Positions 29,297 through 38,573 of a stretch of DNA of 64,000 bases are shown here, in pieces. Origin of the DNA: Paracoccus onchidii (GTDB lineage: Bacteria; Pseudomonadota; Alphaproteobacteria; Rhodobacterales; Rhodobacteraceae). The translations under genes were made by a program, and so were the position numbers. The notes below the pieces were generated by a model, which did no database searches, had not been told where the DNA came from, and saw nothing but the letters and a program-made list of their open reading frames with translations. Where the stretch lies: positions 1-64,000 of the forward strand of contig NZ_JAQBIE010000017.1 in assembly GCF_028294535.1 (NCBI RefSeq), in the 5' to 3' direction. The stretch's first letter is position 1. Every line of letters starts with the position of its first letter.

Positions 29297-30604
29297 ATGC
29301 GGCGTTTGGCTTGGATCGTGATGGCGGCAGGGCTGCCGGCGACTGGATTTGCTCAGGACGCGGTGATCCGAATCGAAGCCAAGCGCGGCGATTCCGCCGT
29401 GACCGAGGCGGCAACGAACTGGAGCTCTCAGTTTGACGAGGTGGTGACTTTTTCCTTGCCACGTGGCTGGACCGCGATCGGATTGGGGCCATTCGCGCAG
29501 AAAGACGCCGAAGACCGGCTGCAAGAGCTGAAAGCCGCAGGTCAAATCCCCCAGGACAGTTTTGTTGCCGTGCCGGGGCGCGACACCATCCTGACACCTT
29601 TTGGAGACGGAAATACCGACAGGGACATCCAGACAGATGACGGGCAAGCGGCCACGCCCGTCACCGAGGCCCTGTCGGGCAGCTATATCCGTCTGCAATC
29701 CGTGCAAACCGAAGCAGAAGCCCGCGCCGCGCTGGAGGAATGGCGCAAGACTTTTCCTGCGGCCGGAATCTGGGCTTTGGACAATAGCTGGTATTCCGTC
29801 ACGCTGGGGCCGGCTTCGGCCGATGTCGCAGCGGCGTGGCTGACGGCCTTCAAGGCGGGCGGAGCCGCACCGAACGATGCGTTCATATCTGACGCGGCGG
29901 ATCTGGGCACGGTTCTGGTCGAGGGGCGCGATCCCGACCTTTCGCTTGGTGACAGGGCGGAATTGCCGCCTCTGGATCAGGTGCAGCGCGTTCTGCGTTG
30001 GGCGGGGCGCTATGATGGCGATATCGATGGTCAGACGGGCCCAAAAACACGCGAGGCGATTGCCCGCGCGGTATCGGAGTTGCGGTTTTCACCCGATGCG
30101 GGCGCAACGATCAAGGAACTGATGCGCCAGCGCGACGAATGGCGCAAAGATCTGGGGCTGGCCGAGCTGCGCGATGCGGCAACGGGCCTTGCTCTGATCG
30201 CGCCACTGGAAAAACTGAGCTTCGACCGGTCGGAACGCGCCCTGTCGATTTACAAGCCCAAGAACGGTTCGGGGGCCGCGTTGATCCTGTTCAGTCAACA
30301 GGGTGGTCAACAGGAATTGCTGGATCTTTCTGGTCTTGTCACGGCGCTGGGTTGGGTTCCCCGCCCCGAACGCGATATTGAAAACGGGCATATCCTGTTG
30401 CGCGGCGCGAATGAGGATCACATCAGCATTGCCGAAGGATGGGTGCGCGACGGGCGCGCCGAGGGGTTTGTGCTGATCTGGCCTGCGGCCGACGCGGAAA
30501 ACCAGCCTCGTATCGCCCGGGAGATTTCCGATAGCATCGCACGCCATGCCCCGGGCGAAAATGAATCCCCGCAAGCCGCTGCAACAACCGGTCTGGCACC
30601 CTGA
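29297..30604 (+). CDS. Secreted protein with SPOR-like repeats and a peptidoglycan-binding domain
   Basis: 435 residues with an N-terminal signal peptide (RRLAWIVMAAGLPATGFAQ). Two related units of about 75 residues follow (about 40-110 and 130-200), each with an aromatic strand then LGPxA and a helix, resembling SPOR repeats. A peptidoglycan-binding-1-like stretch with VQRVLRWAGRYDGDIDGQTGPKTREAIA lies at about 230-257. The C-terminal 180 residues match nothing recognised. Periplasmic, probably cell-wall associated. The stop TGA forms TGATCA with the convergent trkH stop. Confidence 0.65.
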   Translation: MRRLAWIVMAAGLPATGFAQDAVIRIEAKRGDSAVTEAATNWSSQFDEVVTFSLPRGWTAIGLGPFAQKDAEDRLQELKAAGQIPQDSFVAVPGRDTILTPFGDGNTDRDIQTDDGQAATPVTEALSGSYIRLQSVQTEAEARAALEEWRKTFPAAGIWALDNSWYSVTLGPASADVAAAWLTAFKAGGAAPNDAFISDAADLGTVLVEGRDPDLSLGDRAELPPLDQVQRVLRWAGRYDGDIDGQTGPKTREAIARAVSELRFSPDAGATIKELMRQRDEWRKDLGLAELRDAATGLALIAPLEKLSFDRSERALSIYKPKNGSGAALILFSQQGGQQELLDLSGLVTALGWVPRPERDIENGHILLRGANEDHISIAEGWVRDGRAEGFVLIWPAADAENQPRIAREISDSIARHAPGENESPQAAATTGLAP

Positions 30605-32056
30605 TCAGGGGCGCCAGAAGCGCGGCATCAGCAGCACAAGAACCGAAACGAGTTCCAGCCTGCCCAGATACATGCCCAGAATCATCAGCCATTTGGCCGA
30701 GGTCGGAAATTCCGAGATGGATCCGTTCGCCGTGATTTCCGGTCCCCATGCGGGGCCGACATTGGCGATGGCCGTCCACGCGGCGGTCAGCGCGGTCTTC
30801 GGGTGCAGGCCAGACAGTGACAGGGCGACGATCAGCAGGCCGAATGTCAGCATGAACAGTGTAAAGAATGCCATGACCGAATTGACCACGTCCTTGCTGA
30901 GTGGACGGCCCTCGTAGCGCAACGGATAAACCCGCGAAGGTGAATGCATTCGGCGCACCTGCGCGCGCACGGCCTGAAACAGCACCAGATAGCGAAACAC
31001 TTTCACCGAACATCCGGTCGAGCCGGTGCAGCCGCCGATCAACCCGACGACGATCAGGACCGCAAAGGGCAAATGCCCCCAGGCCATCATGTCGGTCGAT
31101 GCGAACCCCGTACCCGAGAAGGTCGAGATCGTGTTGAAGACCGTTTCACGCACCAGTTCGACCGGGTGCTTGTCCTGTTGCATATAGATCAGGCGATAGA
31201 TCACGATGATCGCACAAGCGTAAAAGACCCAGCGCAGATAGGCGTGGATCTGTTTGTCCTGATACAAGGGTACGAAATTGCCGCGCATGGCCTGAACCAT
31301 TCTGATGAACGGAATAGAGGCGAGTATCATGAACACGCATGCGGCCCATTCCGGTCCCCCCAGATAGGCCCCGAAACTGGCATCATAGTTGGAAAACCCG
31401 CCGGTCGAACAGGTCGCCAGGGCGTGCACCACGGCGTCAAAGCCGCTCATGCCCAGCATGATATAGGTCAGGGTGCATGCTGCGGTCAGCATCACGTAGA
31501 TGCGGGTCATCTCTGCCGCGATCTCCCCGGCGCGGGGCAGAACCTTGCCGAGGGTGTCGAACCCTTCCGAACGAAAGAACTGCATGCCGCCGACCTTCAT
31601 TACCGGCATGAATACCATGGCCACCACGACAATTCCCAACCCGCCCGACCATTGCAGGATTGCGCGCCACAGATGCGTGCCTTTGGGGAGCCCATCCAGC
31701 ACTGGAAAGGCCGTCGTGCCGGTGGTGGTCACGCCTGACATGGCCTCGAAATAGGCGTCGGAAATGCTGGCATTGGGTGCACCCAGAATAAAGGGAAGTG
31801 CCCCGAAAACCGGCAATACCGCCCAAAGCCCCGAGGTGATCAGGAATGCCTGCTGGATATTCAGCGTTTCACTGGCGGTTCTGGTCGCAACGGCGGTCAG
31901 CAGCCCCAGCACCATGGTCAGCAACCCGCATTGCAGGAACACGACCCAATGGGGATCGCCATGCCATAGATCGACCGCCATGGGCAAAGCCATCCCGGCA
32001 CCCAGTGCAGAAACGATTTTTCCGATCGGATGGGCTACCGGGCGCAGATCTATCAT
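30605..32056 (-). CDS. trkH: Trk-type potassium uptake membrane subunit
   Basis: 483 residues from the ATG at 32056, with about ten to twelve hydrophobic helices and four selectivity-filter-like loops. These are SGVTTTGTTAF, THALATCSTGGFSN-like, STFSGTGFAS and GCTGSTGCSVKVFRY. This is the pattern of the TrkH/KtrB/HKT superfamily, which imports K+ with a cytoplasmic TrkA partner. No trkA is present in the window. The C-terminal ARG-rich loop and MYLGRLELVSVLVLLMP end are typical. Stops back-to-back with the convergent upstream gene. Confidence 0.93.
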   Translation of the reverse strand: MIDLRPVAHPIGKIVSALGAGMALPMAVDLWHGDPHWVVFLQCGLLTMVLGLLTAVATRTASETLNIQQAFLITSGLWAVLPVFGALPFILGAPNASISDAYFEAMSGVTTTGTTAFPVLDGLPKGTHLWRAILQWSGGLGIVVVAMVFMPVMKVGGMQFFRSEGFDTLGKVLPRAGEIAAEMTRIYVMLTAACTLTYIMLGMSGFDAVVHALATCSTGGFSNYDASFGAYLGGPEWAACVFMILASIPFIRMVQAMRGNFVPLYQDKQIHAYLRWVFYACAIIVIYRLIYMQQDKHPVELVRETVFNTISTFSGTGFASTDMMAWGHLPFAVLIVVGLIGGCTGSTGCSVKVFRYLVLFQAVRAQVRRMHSPSRVYPLRYEGRPLSKDVVNSVMAFFTLFMLTFGLLIVALSLSGLHPKTALTAAWTAIANVGPAWGPEITANGSISEFPTSAKWLMILGMYLGRLELVSVLVLLMPRFWRP

Positions 32057-32229
32057 AGCGCCTGATTGCCGCGCACCGCCGTCTGCGTCAAGTTGAACCC
32101 GACAAAACCGCGCATCCATTCCTGCTTGACTTGAACGGGTGTGTTCATGAAGCTGCGCAGCAACAAGGCGGGGTCAGGCGTCCGAACCGGCGCAGAAACG
32201 GCCCGCATCGCAGCCTGCAAGGAGGTCAT

Positions 32230-33114
32230 ATGACCGATTTTCCCGTCGATATGGAAACCCGCCCCGAGGTCAGCGGCCATTTCGATCCCGCGACGAACAC
32301 GATCAGCTACATCGTCAAGGATCCGGCCTCCAATGCCTGCGCCATCGTGGATTCGGTCATGGATATCGACTATGCAGCAGGTCGGATCACACATGAGCAT
32401 GCCGATCTGCTGATTTCGGAAATTCGTGACCGGGGGCTGGATCTGGCGTGGATCATTGAGACCCATGTTCACGCCGACCACCTGTCAGCCGCGCCTTATA
32501 TCCAGCAACATCTGGGCGGCAAGATCGGCATCGGCAGCGGGATCATGGAGGTGCAGGACACCTTTGGAAAGGTCTTCAACGAAGGGACCGAGTTTCAGCG
32601 CGACGGCAGCCAGTTCGACCGCCTGTTCAAGGATGGCGACAGTTACGAGATCGGCGCGCTTCGGGCCTTTGCGATGCACACGCCGGGGCATACACCTGCC
32701 TGCATGACGCATGTCATGGGTGATGCCGCTTTTGTCGGTGATACGCTGTTCATGCCCGATGGCGGCTCGGCGCGCGCCGACTTTCCGGGCGGTGACGCGG
32801 GTGTTTTGTATGACAGCATCCAAAAGGTTCTGTCGCTGCCCGACGGTATGCGTCTGTTCATGTGCCATGATTATGGCCCGAACGGGCGTGACATTCAGTG
32901 GGAAACCACCGTGGGTGAGGAAAAGGCCAACAACATCCATGTCGGTGGCGGAAAGAGCAAAGAGGATTTCGTGGCGTTTCGGACCCAGCGCGATGCGACC
33001 CTGGCGATGCCCAAGCTGATCATCCCCTCGCTTCAGGTGAATATGCGTGCCGGTGAAGTCCCAACCGACAAGGATGGGCGCCCGATGCTGAAAGTGCCTG
33101 TCAACGGGTTATGA
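32230..33114 (+). CDS. MBL-fold metalloenzyme, persulfide dioxygenase (ETHE1/Blh)-like
   Basis: 294 residues, start after AAGGAGGTCAT. Metallo-beta-lactamase motifs are THVHADHLSAAP (H-x-H-x-D-H), MHTPGHTPACMTH, AFVGDTLFMPDGGSARADFPGGD and FMCHDYGPNGRD. The ETHVHADHLSAAPY context matches the Blh/ETHE1 branch that oxidises glutathione persulfide to sulfite using a mononuclear iron. Substrate is inferred. Not linked to a BigR-type operon here, but two TauE exporters and thiol exporter genes cydDC lie in the window. Confidence 0.75.
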   Translation: MTDFPVDMETRPEVSGHFDPATNTISYIVKDPASNACAIVDSVMDIDYAAGRITHEHADLLISEIRDRGLDLAWIIETHVHADHLSAAPYIQQHLGGKIGIGSGIMEVQDTFGKVFNEGTEFQRDGSQFDRLFKDGDSYEIGALRAFAMHTPGHTPACMTHVMGDAAFVGDTLFMPDGGSARADFPGGDAGVLYDSIQKVLSLPDGMRLFMCHDYGPNGRDIQWETTVGEEKANNIHVGGGKSKEDFVAFRTQRDATLAMPKLIIPSLQVNMRAGEVPTDKDGRPMLKVPVNGL

Positions 33115-33183
33115 TGACGGGCCGGATCATCCGCGACCTTGGGGCGCGTTGACCACCGCGGCCCGGCGCGGAACATATAACGC

Positions 33184-34818
33184 ATGACCTCGCCGGCTTT
33201 ACGATATCTGACCCGGATCTGTGCGCCCCAGCGGCGCCGTTTGAAACTGGGTTCGGGGTTGGCGGTGCTGGCCGAAGCCCTGTGGTTGCCGCAAGCGGCC
33301 GTCCTGGCAATGGTGCTTGGGGGGATGGCCAGCGGACAAGACCCCGATCTGTGGATGAGTGCCGGGGCGATCGCGATCCTGGGCGTGGCGCGAAGCGGGC
33401 TGATTTTTTTGGCGAGCCGGCAGTTCGAACAGGGCGCTGATGCGGTCCTGGCTGCGACACGCGCGCAGATTCTGGCGCGGGCCCAGCAGTATGCGCCTGG
33501 CCCCGAGGTGCCGTCATCGGCGCAGACCGCCGTGTTGATGGTCGAAAAGACGTCTTTGATACGCGCCCATCTGTTGCGCTGGCCTGCGGCACGCGCACGC
33601 GTTGCGGTGATCCCGGTGTTGATCCTGGCGGTGATTTTTCCCGTTTCATGGCCGGTGGCATTGATCCTGATGATCAGCGGGCCGTTGATCCCGGTTTTCA
33701 TGGCGCTGATCGGGATGGCGGCAAAAGATGCCTCGGCGCGACAAATGGAGGAAATCTCTGGCCTGAACTCGCTGCTTGTGGACCGGCTTGGTGCGTTGAT
33801 CGACATTCGGTTGTTGCGGGCCGACAAGCAAATGAAGAACGATTTTCAGATTCGCGCCGATCGTTTGCGTCAGCAGACCATGCAGGTATTGCGGGTGGCA
33901 TTCCTGTCCAGTGCAGTGCTGGAACTGTTCGCGGCGCTTGGGGTTGCCATGACGGCGGTCTATGTCGGCTTTACCTTGCTGGGGGAACTGCGTTTCGGAA
34001 GCTGGGGGCGGGTTCTGACAGCTTCCGAGGGAATCTGGCTGCTATTGCTTGCGCCGGTGTTCTTTCAGCCGTTGCGCGACATGGCAGCCGCTTGGCATGA
34101 CCGTGTCGCGGCGCAGGCCGCCGCGGACGAGCTGTTGATGGACGAGGAACGCAGTTTGACCCGTATTCCGGGGCAGGGTGCCGATGCGGATCGAATGGCC
34201 GGTGCCATTTCGGTGCGGGGCTTGCGCTTGCGCGGTATTTCCTATCCGGATCTGGACATCGCGCCGGGCGAGATGCTGGCCATTACCGGGCCGAGCGGCA
34301 GCGGCAAGACCACATTCCTGATGGCACTTGCCGGTATTCTGCCAAGCGATGGGGCATTGAAGGTCGGTGATGTGATCGTTGACGACAAGACGGCGGATGG
34401 CTGGCGCCAATCCGTCGCATTGATAACACAGCATGTTCATTTTCTCGACCTGCCGCTACGCGAAAATCTGACGCTTGCGCCCAGCATCGACGATGATCGT
34501 CTGGCGCAAGCACTGACTCTTGCCGACGCAGACGAGATCGTCAACCAGCTGCCTCAGGGATTGGATACGGTTCTGGGCGAACGGGGCGGCGGCGTTTCGG
34601 GCGGCGAGGCCCGGCGCCTGATCGTGGCACGCACTGCCTATTGGAACCGACCATATGTAATGGCGGATGAGCCGACGGCCGATCTTGACGATATGACAGC
34701 ACAGCGTGTGATCCGCGGTCTGCTGGATCTGAATGCGCAAGGTGCGGGCTTGATCGTTGCAACGCATGATCCGCGCTTGATCCGCGTCATCGAACGAAGA
34801 ATCGATCTGGCCGCATGA
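33184..34818 (+). CDS. cydD: Thiol exporter ABC subunit CydD
   Basis: 544 residues: N-terminal six-helix membrane domain and C-terminal ATPase. Walker A is GPSGSGKTTF (about 371), ABC signature is VSGGEARRL (about 473), and Walker B follows with VMADEPTADLDD. CydD pairs with CydC to export cysteine and glutathione to the periplasm, which is needed for assembly of cytochrome bd and c-type cytochromes. The start ATG at 33184 lies 66 bp past the MBL stop. The stop overlaps cydC by 4 bases. Confidence 0.9.
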   Translation: MTSPALRYLTRICAPQRRRLKLGSGLAVLAEALWLPQAAVLAMVLGGMASGQDPDLWMSAGAIAILGVARSGLIFLASRQFEQGADAVLAATRAQILARAQQYAPGPEVPSSAQTAVLMVEKTSLIRAHLLRWPAARARVAVIPVLILAVIFPVSWPVALILMISGPLIPVFMALIGMAAKDASARQMEEISGLNSLLVDRLGALIDIRLLRADKQMKNDFQIRADRLRQQTMQVLRVAFLSSAVLELFAALGVAMTAVYVGFTLLGELRFGSWGRVLTASEGIWLLLLAPVFFQPLRDMAAAWHDRVAAQAAADELLMDEERSLTRIPGQGADADRMAGAISVRGLRLRGISYPDLDIAPGEMLAITGPSGSGKTTFLMALAGILPSDGALKVGDVIVDDKTADGWRQSVALITQHVHFLDLPLRENLTLAPSIDDDRLAQALTLADADEIVNQLPQGLDTVLGERGGGVSGGEARRLIVARTAYWNRPYVMADEPTADLDDMTAQRVIRGLLDLNAQGAGLIVATHDPRLIRVIERRIDLAA

Positions 34819-36422
34819 CTCCGCTCTGGCAGATATTTCGGCTGATATGGCGGGATCGACGCGCATCAATGTCGCGCGCCGTGCTGTTGACCATTTGGGT
34901 CATGGTCGCAGGGATCGCCCTGTTGTCGTTGTCAGGATGGTTTATCGTTGCGGCGGGCATGGCGGGGCTTGCCGGAACAGGGGCCGTCTTTGACGTGTTT
35001 CGCCCGTCGGCCGGGATCAGGTTTCTGGCGATGGCGCGCACAGCCGGGCGTTATGGGGAACGGTTGCTGTCTCATGATGCGACATTGAAGGTGCTGACCA
35101 GCCTTCGGGTGCGCTTGTTGGTCGGTATGTCCCGAGAAAACCATGCGATGCTGCTGCGATTGCGCAGCGGCAAGGCGTTGAACAGGTTGACCGCTGATAT
35201 TGATGCCCTTGATGGCGTTGCAATCCGCGTCGTGTTTCCTGTTCTCGGCGCGGCATTTGCTGCCTTGGCAACCTTTGCGGGGCTTTGGTTTCTGGTCGGG
35301 CCGCTGGTGTCTGTCTGGGCGGTGGGCAGCCATGTTTTCGGGGGGGCACTGGTCCTGTTCTGGGGCGGATGGGCAGGGGCGCATCTGTCAGAGCGGGCCG
35401 AGGATCTTTCCCAGGATTTGCGTGCCGGCGTCATTGATCACTTGCGCGGCCGTCTGACCCTGATTTCAGCAGGGCGACTGAGGGACAATATGGCAGTGCT
35501 GGGCCGTATCGACGCAGCCGCACGTGCCGCGATGATGAAACAGGCGGGGATCGAATGGCGTGTTGCGGCAGGATTGCAGCTCGTCGCGCTGAGTTCATTG
35601 GTGGGCACGATCCTGATCTCGGGGCGGCTGCTCAGCGATGGTCATATCGGTGCGGCGCAGGCAGCCTTGGCCATTTTCGCGGCCCTCGCCCTTGCGGAAC
35701 TGGGGGGCGCGATACAGCGCGGTGTATTCGAGCTTGGTCGCATGCGCGCCGCAGCGCGACGCGTGGCACCCGGACTGTCGGGCGCGCCCCTCGATCCTCA
35801 GATCGTCGGGAATGAAGATGGACTTGCTATGCCGGGATCAGAATTGACGGGGCTTGCGCTGACGGGGCTTGATCTTTGTCCGGCTCCGGGGACCGGCACC
35901 ATTGTCGAGAATTTCAATCTTGTGGTGAGCGCCGGCGAAACCGTTGCGCTAATCGGCGCAAGCGGTTCGGGCAAGACCAGCCTCTTGAATGCCATCGCGG
36001 GGTTGATTCCGGTGTCGCGCGGCCAGATCAGCACAGGGGGGCGGTTGGGCTATTTGCCACAGCGCCCTGCGTTGATGGCCGGAACCATACGGGATGCGCT
36101 GCATCTGGCCGCGCCTGACAGCGACGATCGTGACAAGGCCCTGATCATGGCGGTTTGTGCCTTCCCGGTCGATCTGGACTACCGGCTGGGTGAATCTGGC
36201 AGCGGCCTGTCCGGGGGTGAACAACGCAGGCTGGCCTTGGCAAGGGTGCTGATCCAGCGACCGGCAATCCTGTTGCTGGACGAACCGACAGAAGGGCTGG
36301 ATCACGCGACAGCCGAATCCGTCCTGCATGGAGTGCGCGCATGGCTGCCCGACGCAGCGATTCTGATTGCGGCCCATCGTCCGGCCGAGCGGCAGGCGGC
36401 CGATCGCGTCATCAGCCTTTAG
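34815..36422 (+). CDS. cydC: Thiol exporter ABC subunit CydC
   Basis: 535 residues, ABC half transporter. N-terminal membrane domain (start ILSLSGWFIVAAGMAGL) and ATPase domain with Walker A GASGSGKTSL, signature LSGGEQRRLALARVL and Walker B LLLDEPTEGLDH. Forms the CydDC heterodimer with the overlapping upstream gene. The 3' end overlaps the convergent methyltransferase gene by 11 bp (36412-36422). The cydAB oxidase genes that often follow in related bacteria are not next to it. Confidence 0.9.
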   Translation: MTPLWQIFRLIWRDRRASMSRAVLLTIWVMVAGIALLSLSGWFIVAAGMAGLAGTGAVFDVFRPSAGIRFLAMARTAGRYGERLLSHDATLKVLTSLRVRLLVGMSRENHAMLLRLRSGKALNRLTADIDALDGVAIRVVFPVLGAAFAALATFAGLWFLVGPLVSVWAVGSHVFGGALVLFWGGWAGAHLSERAEDLSQDLRAGVIDHLRGRLTLISAGRLRDNMAVLGRIDAAARAAMMKQAGIEWRVAAGLQLVALSSLVGTILISGRLLSDGHIGAAQAALAIFAALALAELGGAIQRGVFELGRMRAAARRVAPGLSGAPLDPQIVGNEDGLAMPGSELTGLALTGLDLCPAPGTGTIVENFNLVVSAGETVALIGASGSGKTSLLNAIAGLIPVSRGQISTGGRLGYLPQRPALMAGTIRDALHLAAPDSDDRDKALIMAVCAFPVDLDYRLGESGSGLSGGEQRRLALARVLIQRPAILLLDEPTEGLDHATAESVLHGVRAWLPDAAILIAAHRPAERQAADRVISL

Positions 36423-37383
36423 ACGCGCGTGACCGGCGTCCGCCGCGTCTTCCCGCCCCCGCTTGTGCCAAGGCGCTCTTGCTGGCTTCGGCAAAGCTGG
36501 CACCTTGTTCGACGGCTTCGATAACCCGTGCAAAGCGGATCCATTCGCCTCCGTTCGGATCATGGTCCATCAACATGTTGGCGGCACGGATCGACTCCAT
36601 CTCGACCAGCCGTATCGGGTTCATGATGGCGCTTGTCATCCCGGCGCCAATGGCCATCGGCAAGAAAGCGGCGTTGATCCCGTGGCGATGAGGCAGGCCA
36701 AAACTGATATTGCTGGCCCCGCAGGTCGTGTTGACGCCAAGTTCTTCACGAAGACGACGCACAAGGGCAAAGACCTGTCGCCCGGCAGTCGCCATGGCAC
36801 CAACCGGCATGACAAGGGGGTCGACCACGATGTCATGGGCCGGAATGCCAAAATCCGCGGCGCGTCGGACAATCTTGCGCGCGACGTCAAAGCGGATATC
36901 GGGGTCTTCACTGATGCCCGTATCGTCATTGCTGATCGCGACGACCGGGACGTCGTATTTCTTGACGAGGGGCAGAACCATTTCGAGCCGGTCTTCCTCA
37001 CCCGTGACGCTGTTGACCAATGGACGTCCCTGCGCCGCGCCCAGTCCCGCCTCAAGTGCGGCCGGAACCGAACTGTCGATGCAGAGCGGCACATCGACCA
37101 ACCCTTGCACCAGTTCGATCATCTGCCGCATCAAGGGGGGTTCGGTCACGTTGGGGTCCGGGTTCGAATTGTAGACCACGCCTGCATTCACATCCAGAAC
37201 CATCGCCCCACAAGCAACCTGCAGGACGGCATCTCGTTCCACGGTCGAGAAATCGCCGGCTTCCAATTCTGCGGCAAGCTTCTTTCGCCCGGTCGGGTTG
37301 ATCCTTTCCCCGATGACACAGAAGGGTTCGTCGAATCCGATTGTCGCCGTTTTCGTGGCCGATTGCAGGATTGTTCTTGTCAT
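36412..37383 (-). CDS. Methyltetrahydrofolate:corrinoid methyltransferase (pterin-binding family)
   Basis: 323 residues from the ATG at 37383 (AAAGG upstream). The pterin-binding TIM-barrel pattern is CVIGERINPTGRKKLAAEL, MVLDVNAG, VPLCIDSSVPAAL, VVAISNDDTGI and NTTCGASNISFGLPHR, as in AcsE and the folate module of MetH. It moves a methyl group between tetrahydrofolate and a corrinoid protein. The C-terminal tail is rich in arginine and glycine. Followed (upstream on this strand) by MTHFR-like and 'virulence factor' genes in one operon. No corrinoid-binding protein gene is adjacent. Confidence 0.88.
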   Translation of the reverse strand: MTRTILQSATKTATIGFDEPFCVIGERINPTGRKKLAAELEAGDFSTVERDAVLQVACGAMVLDVNAGVVYNSNPDPNVTEPPLMRQMIELVQGLVDVPLCIDSSVPAALEAGLGAAQGRPLVNSVTGEEDRLEMVLPLVKKYDVPVVAISNDDTGISEDPDIRFDVARKIVRRAADFGIPAHDIVVDPLVMPVGAMATAGRQVFALVRRLREELGVNTTCGASNISFGLPHRHGINAAFLPMAIGAGMTSAIMNPIRLVEMESIRAANMLMDHDPNGGEWIRFARVIEAVEQGASFAEASKSALAQAGAGRRGGRRSRASKG

Positions 37384-37393
37384 CAGATACCTT

Positions 37394-38275
37394 TCATTCA
37401 GCGCGGGCGCGATCCAGCCAACCGGTTGATGCCGCAATGCCACCCAGAGGGAACAGATGGGCAGCCGAAATCGGGAAATCGGGGTCGCTGTTTCGGGCCA
37501 GTGCCAGGGCGGTCACGAATTCGGTCGGTTCGTAAGGCACGAGCAGCTTGGTCACATCACGCGCGCGCCGCTGCAGGACCCGCAATGACGGGCCGACGCC
37601 GCACATGATCGCAAATTTCAGCATCGTCTGCAGTTTGGCCGGACCTGCCACCCCGATGCGAATCGGCATGGTGATGCCCTGATCGTGCAGCCGTCTGGCC
37701 CATTGGATCACCGGATCAGCCTCGAATGCGAATTGGGTCACGATCTGAAACGCGGCATCGCTGCGTTCCGCGAAATCGGCCTTCCACTTCAGGGCGCGCA
37801 ACACCTCGGCCTCGCCGCCACCGGGGTCGATATCGCGATTGCCTTCGGGATGGCCGGCGATGAATAAGCTGGGGAACCCGTCCAGCAGGCCGGTGCCAAG
37901 CAATTGCATCGAATCCGCATAGGGCCCACGGGGCTGGGGCAGGCCGCCGCCAAGCACCAGTATCCCCGCCGCGCCACAATCGCGATATCCGCTGACCCAT
38001 TCCCGCAACGACATGGCGTCCGGTACCAGTCTTGCGGGCAGATGGGGTATCGCGCGATACCCCTGCGCCGCCAGACGCGCGACCGCCGAATGCATGTCGG
38101 CGATCGGGGTTCCGTCGATATGGGCAACGAAAACCAAGGCGCCCTGTTGCATATGCGCCGGGAAATCATCGACTTTTTGCAATGTGCGCGGCATCACCTC
38201 GATCGACGCATCGTCCAGAAACCGGGCCATCGCGGCATTATTGGTGGAAGGAGTGCGAAATCGCATCAACGTCAT
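37394..38275 (-). CDS. Methylenetetrahydrofolate reductase-family protein
   Basis: 293 residues from the ATG at 38275, overlapping the upstream gene region. MetF-like pattern: a start with SIEVMPRTLQKVDDFP, FVAHIDGTPIADM, ILVLGGGLPQPRGPYADS, FVAGHPEGNRDID-like and VTQFAFEADPVIQWA near the end. Reduced-flavin or NADH-linked interconversion of methylene- and methyl-THF is expected. In a corrinoid operon it probably works in the oxidative direction, feeding methyl groups from methyl-THF into C1 oxidation. The direction is inferred from context. Confidence 0.85.
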   Translation of the reverse strand: MTLMRFRTPSTNNAAMARFLDDASIEVMPRTLQKVDDFPAHMQQGALVFVAHIDGTPIADMHSAVARLAAQGYRAIPHLPARLVPDAMSLREWVSGYRDCGAAGILVLGGGLPQPRGPYADSMQLLGTGLLDGFPSLFIAGHPEGNRDIDPGGGEAEVLRALKWKADFAERSDAAFQIVTQFAFEADPVIQWARRLHDQGITMPIRIGVAGPAKLQTMLKFAIMCGVGPSLRVLQRRARDVTKLLVPYEPTEFVTALALARNSDPDFPISAAHLFPLGGIAASTGWLDRARAE

Positions 38276-38276
38276 C

Positions 38277-38573
38277 CTAGTCAACCTTGCCTTCGGGGTG
38301 AAAGCCGCCATTGTCGATCAGGTCACGCAATCGCTGCCTGTCATATTCGGCTTCGATCCAAGCAGCCAGGCTGTCAGCATCGGGCGCTTCGCGCAATTCA
38401 CGGCGCCATTGCGACAGGTAGTCATCCGTGCCTGCCAGACCTGCCTTCATGGCCGCGCGGTCAATGGCCTGTTCGAATCGTTCGGACAGCGATTTGCGGC
38501 GCGCGGTGCGGCCCTTTCCCTGCATCACCTGTGCAGGAATGTCGCGCCAAAGAACCAAAGTCACGTCCACCAT
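38277..38573 (-). CDS. 'Virulence factor' family small protein of the corrinoid/MTHFR cluster
   Basis: 98 residues from the ATG at 38573, chosen because AAAGGAGAGG lies just upstream. Starts MVDVTLVLWRDIPAQVM and ends with an FHPEGKVD-like tail. The family is misleadingly named 'virulence factor'; it is known to me mainly from Rhodobacterales gene clusters carrying corrinoid methyltransferase and MTHFR genes. No catalytic motif is seen. First gene of the minus-strand operon to 36412. Confidence 0.75.
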   Translation of the reverse strand: MVDVTLVLWRDIPAQVMQGKGRTARRKSLSERFEQAIDRAAMKAGLAGTDDYLSQWRRELREAPDADSLAAWIEAEYDRQRLRDLIDNGGFHPEGKVD

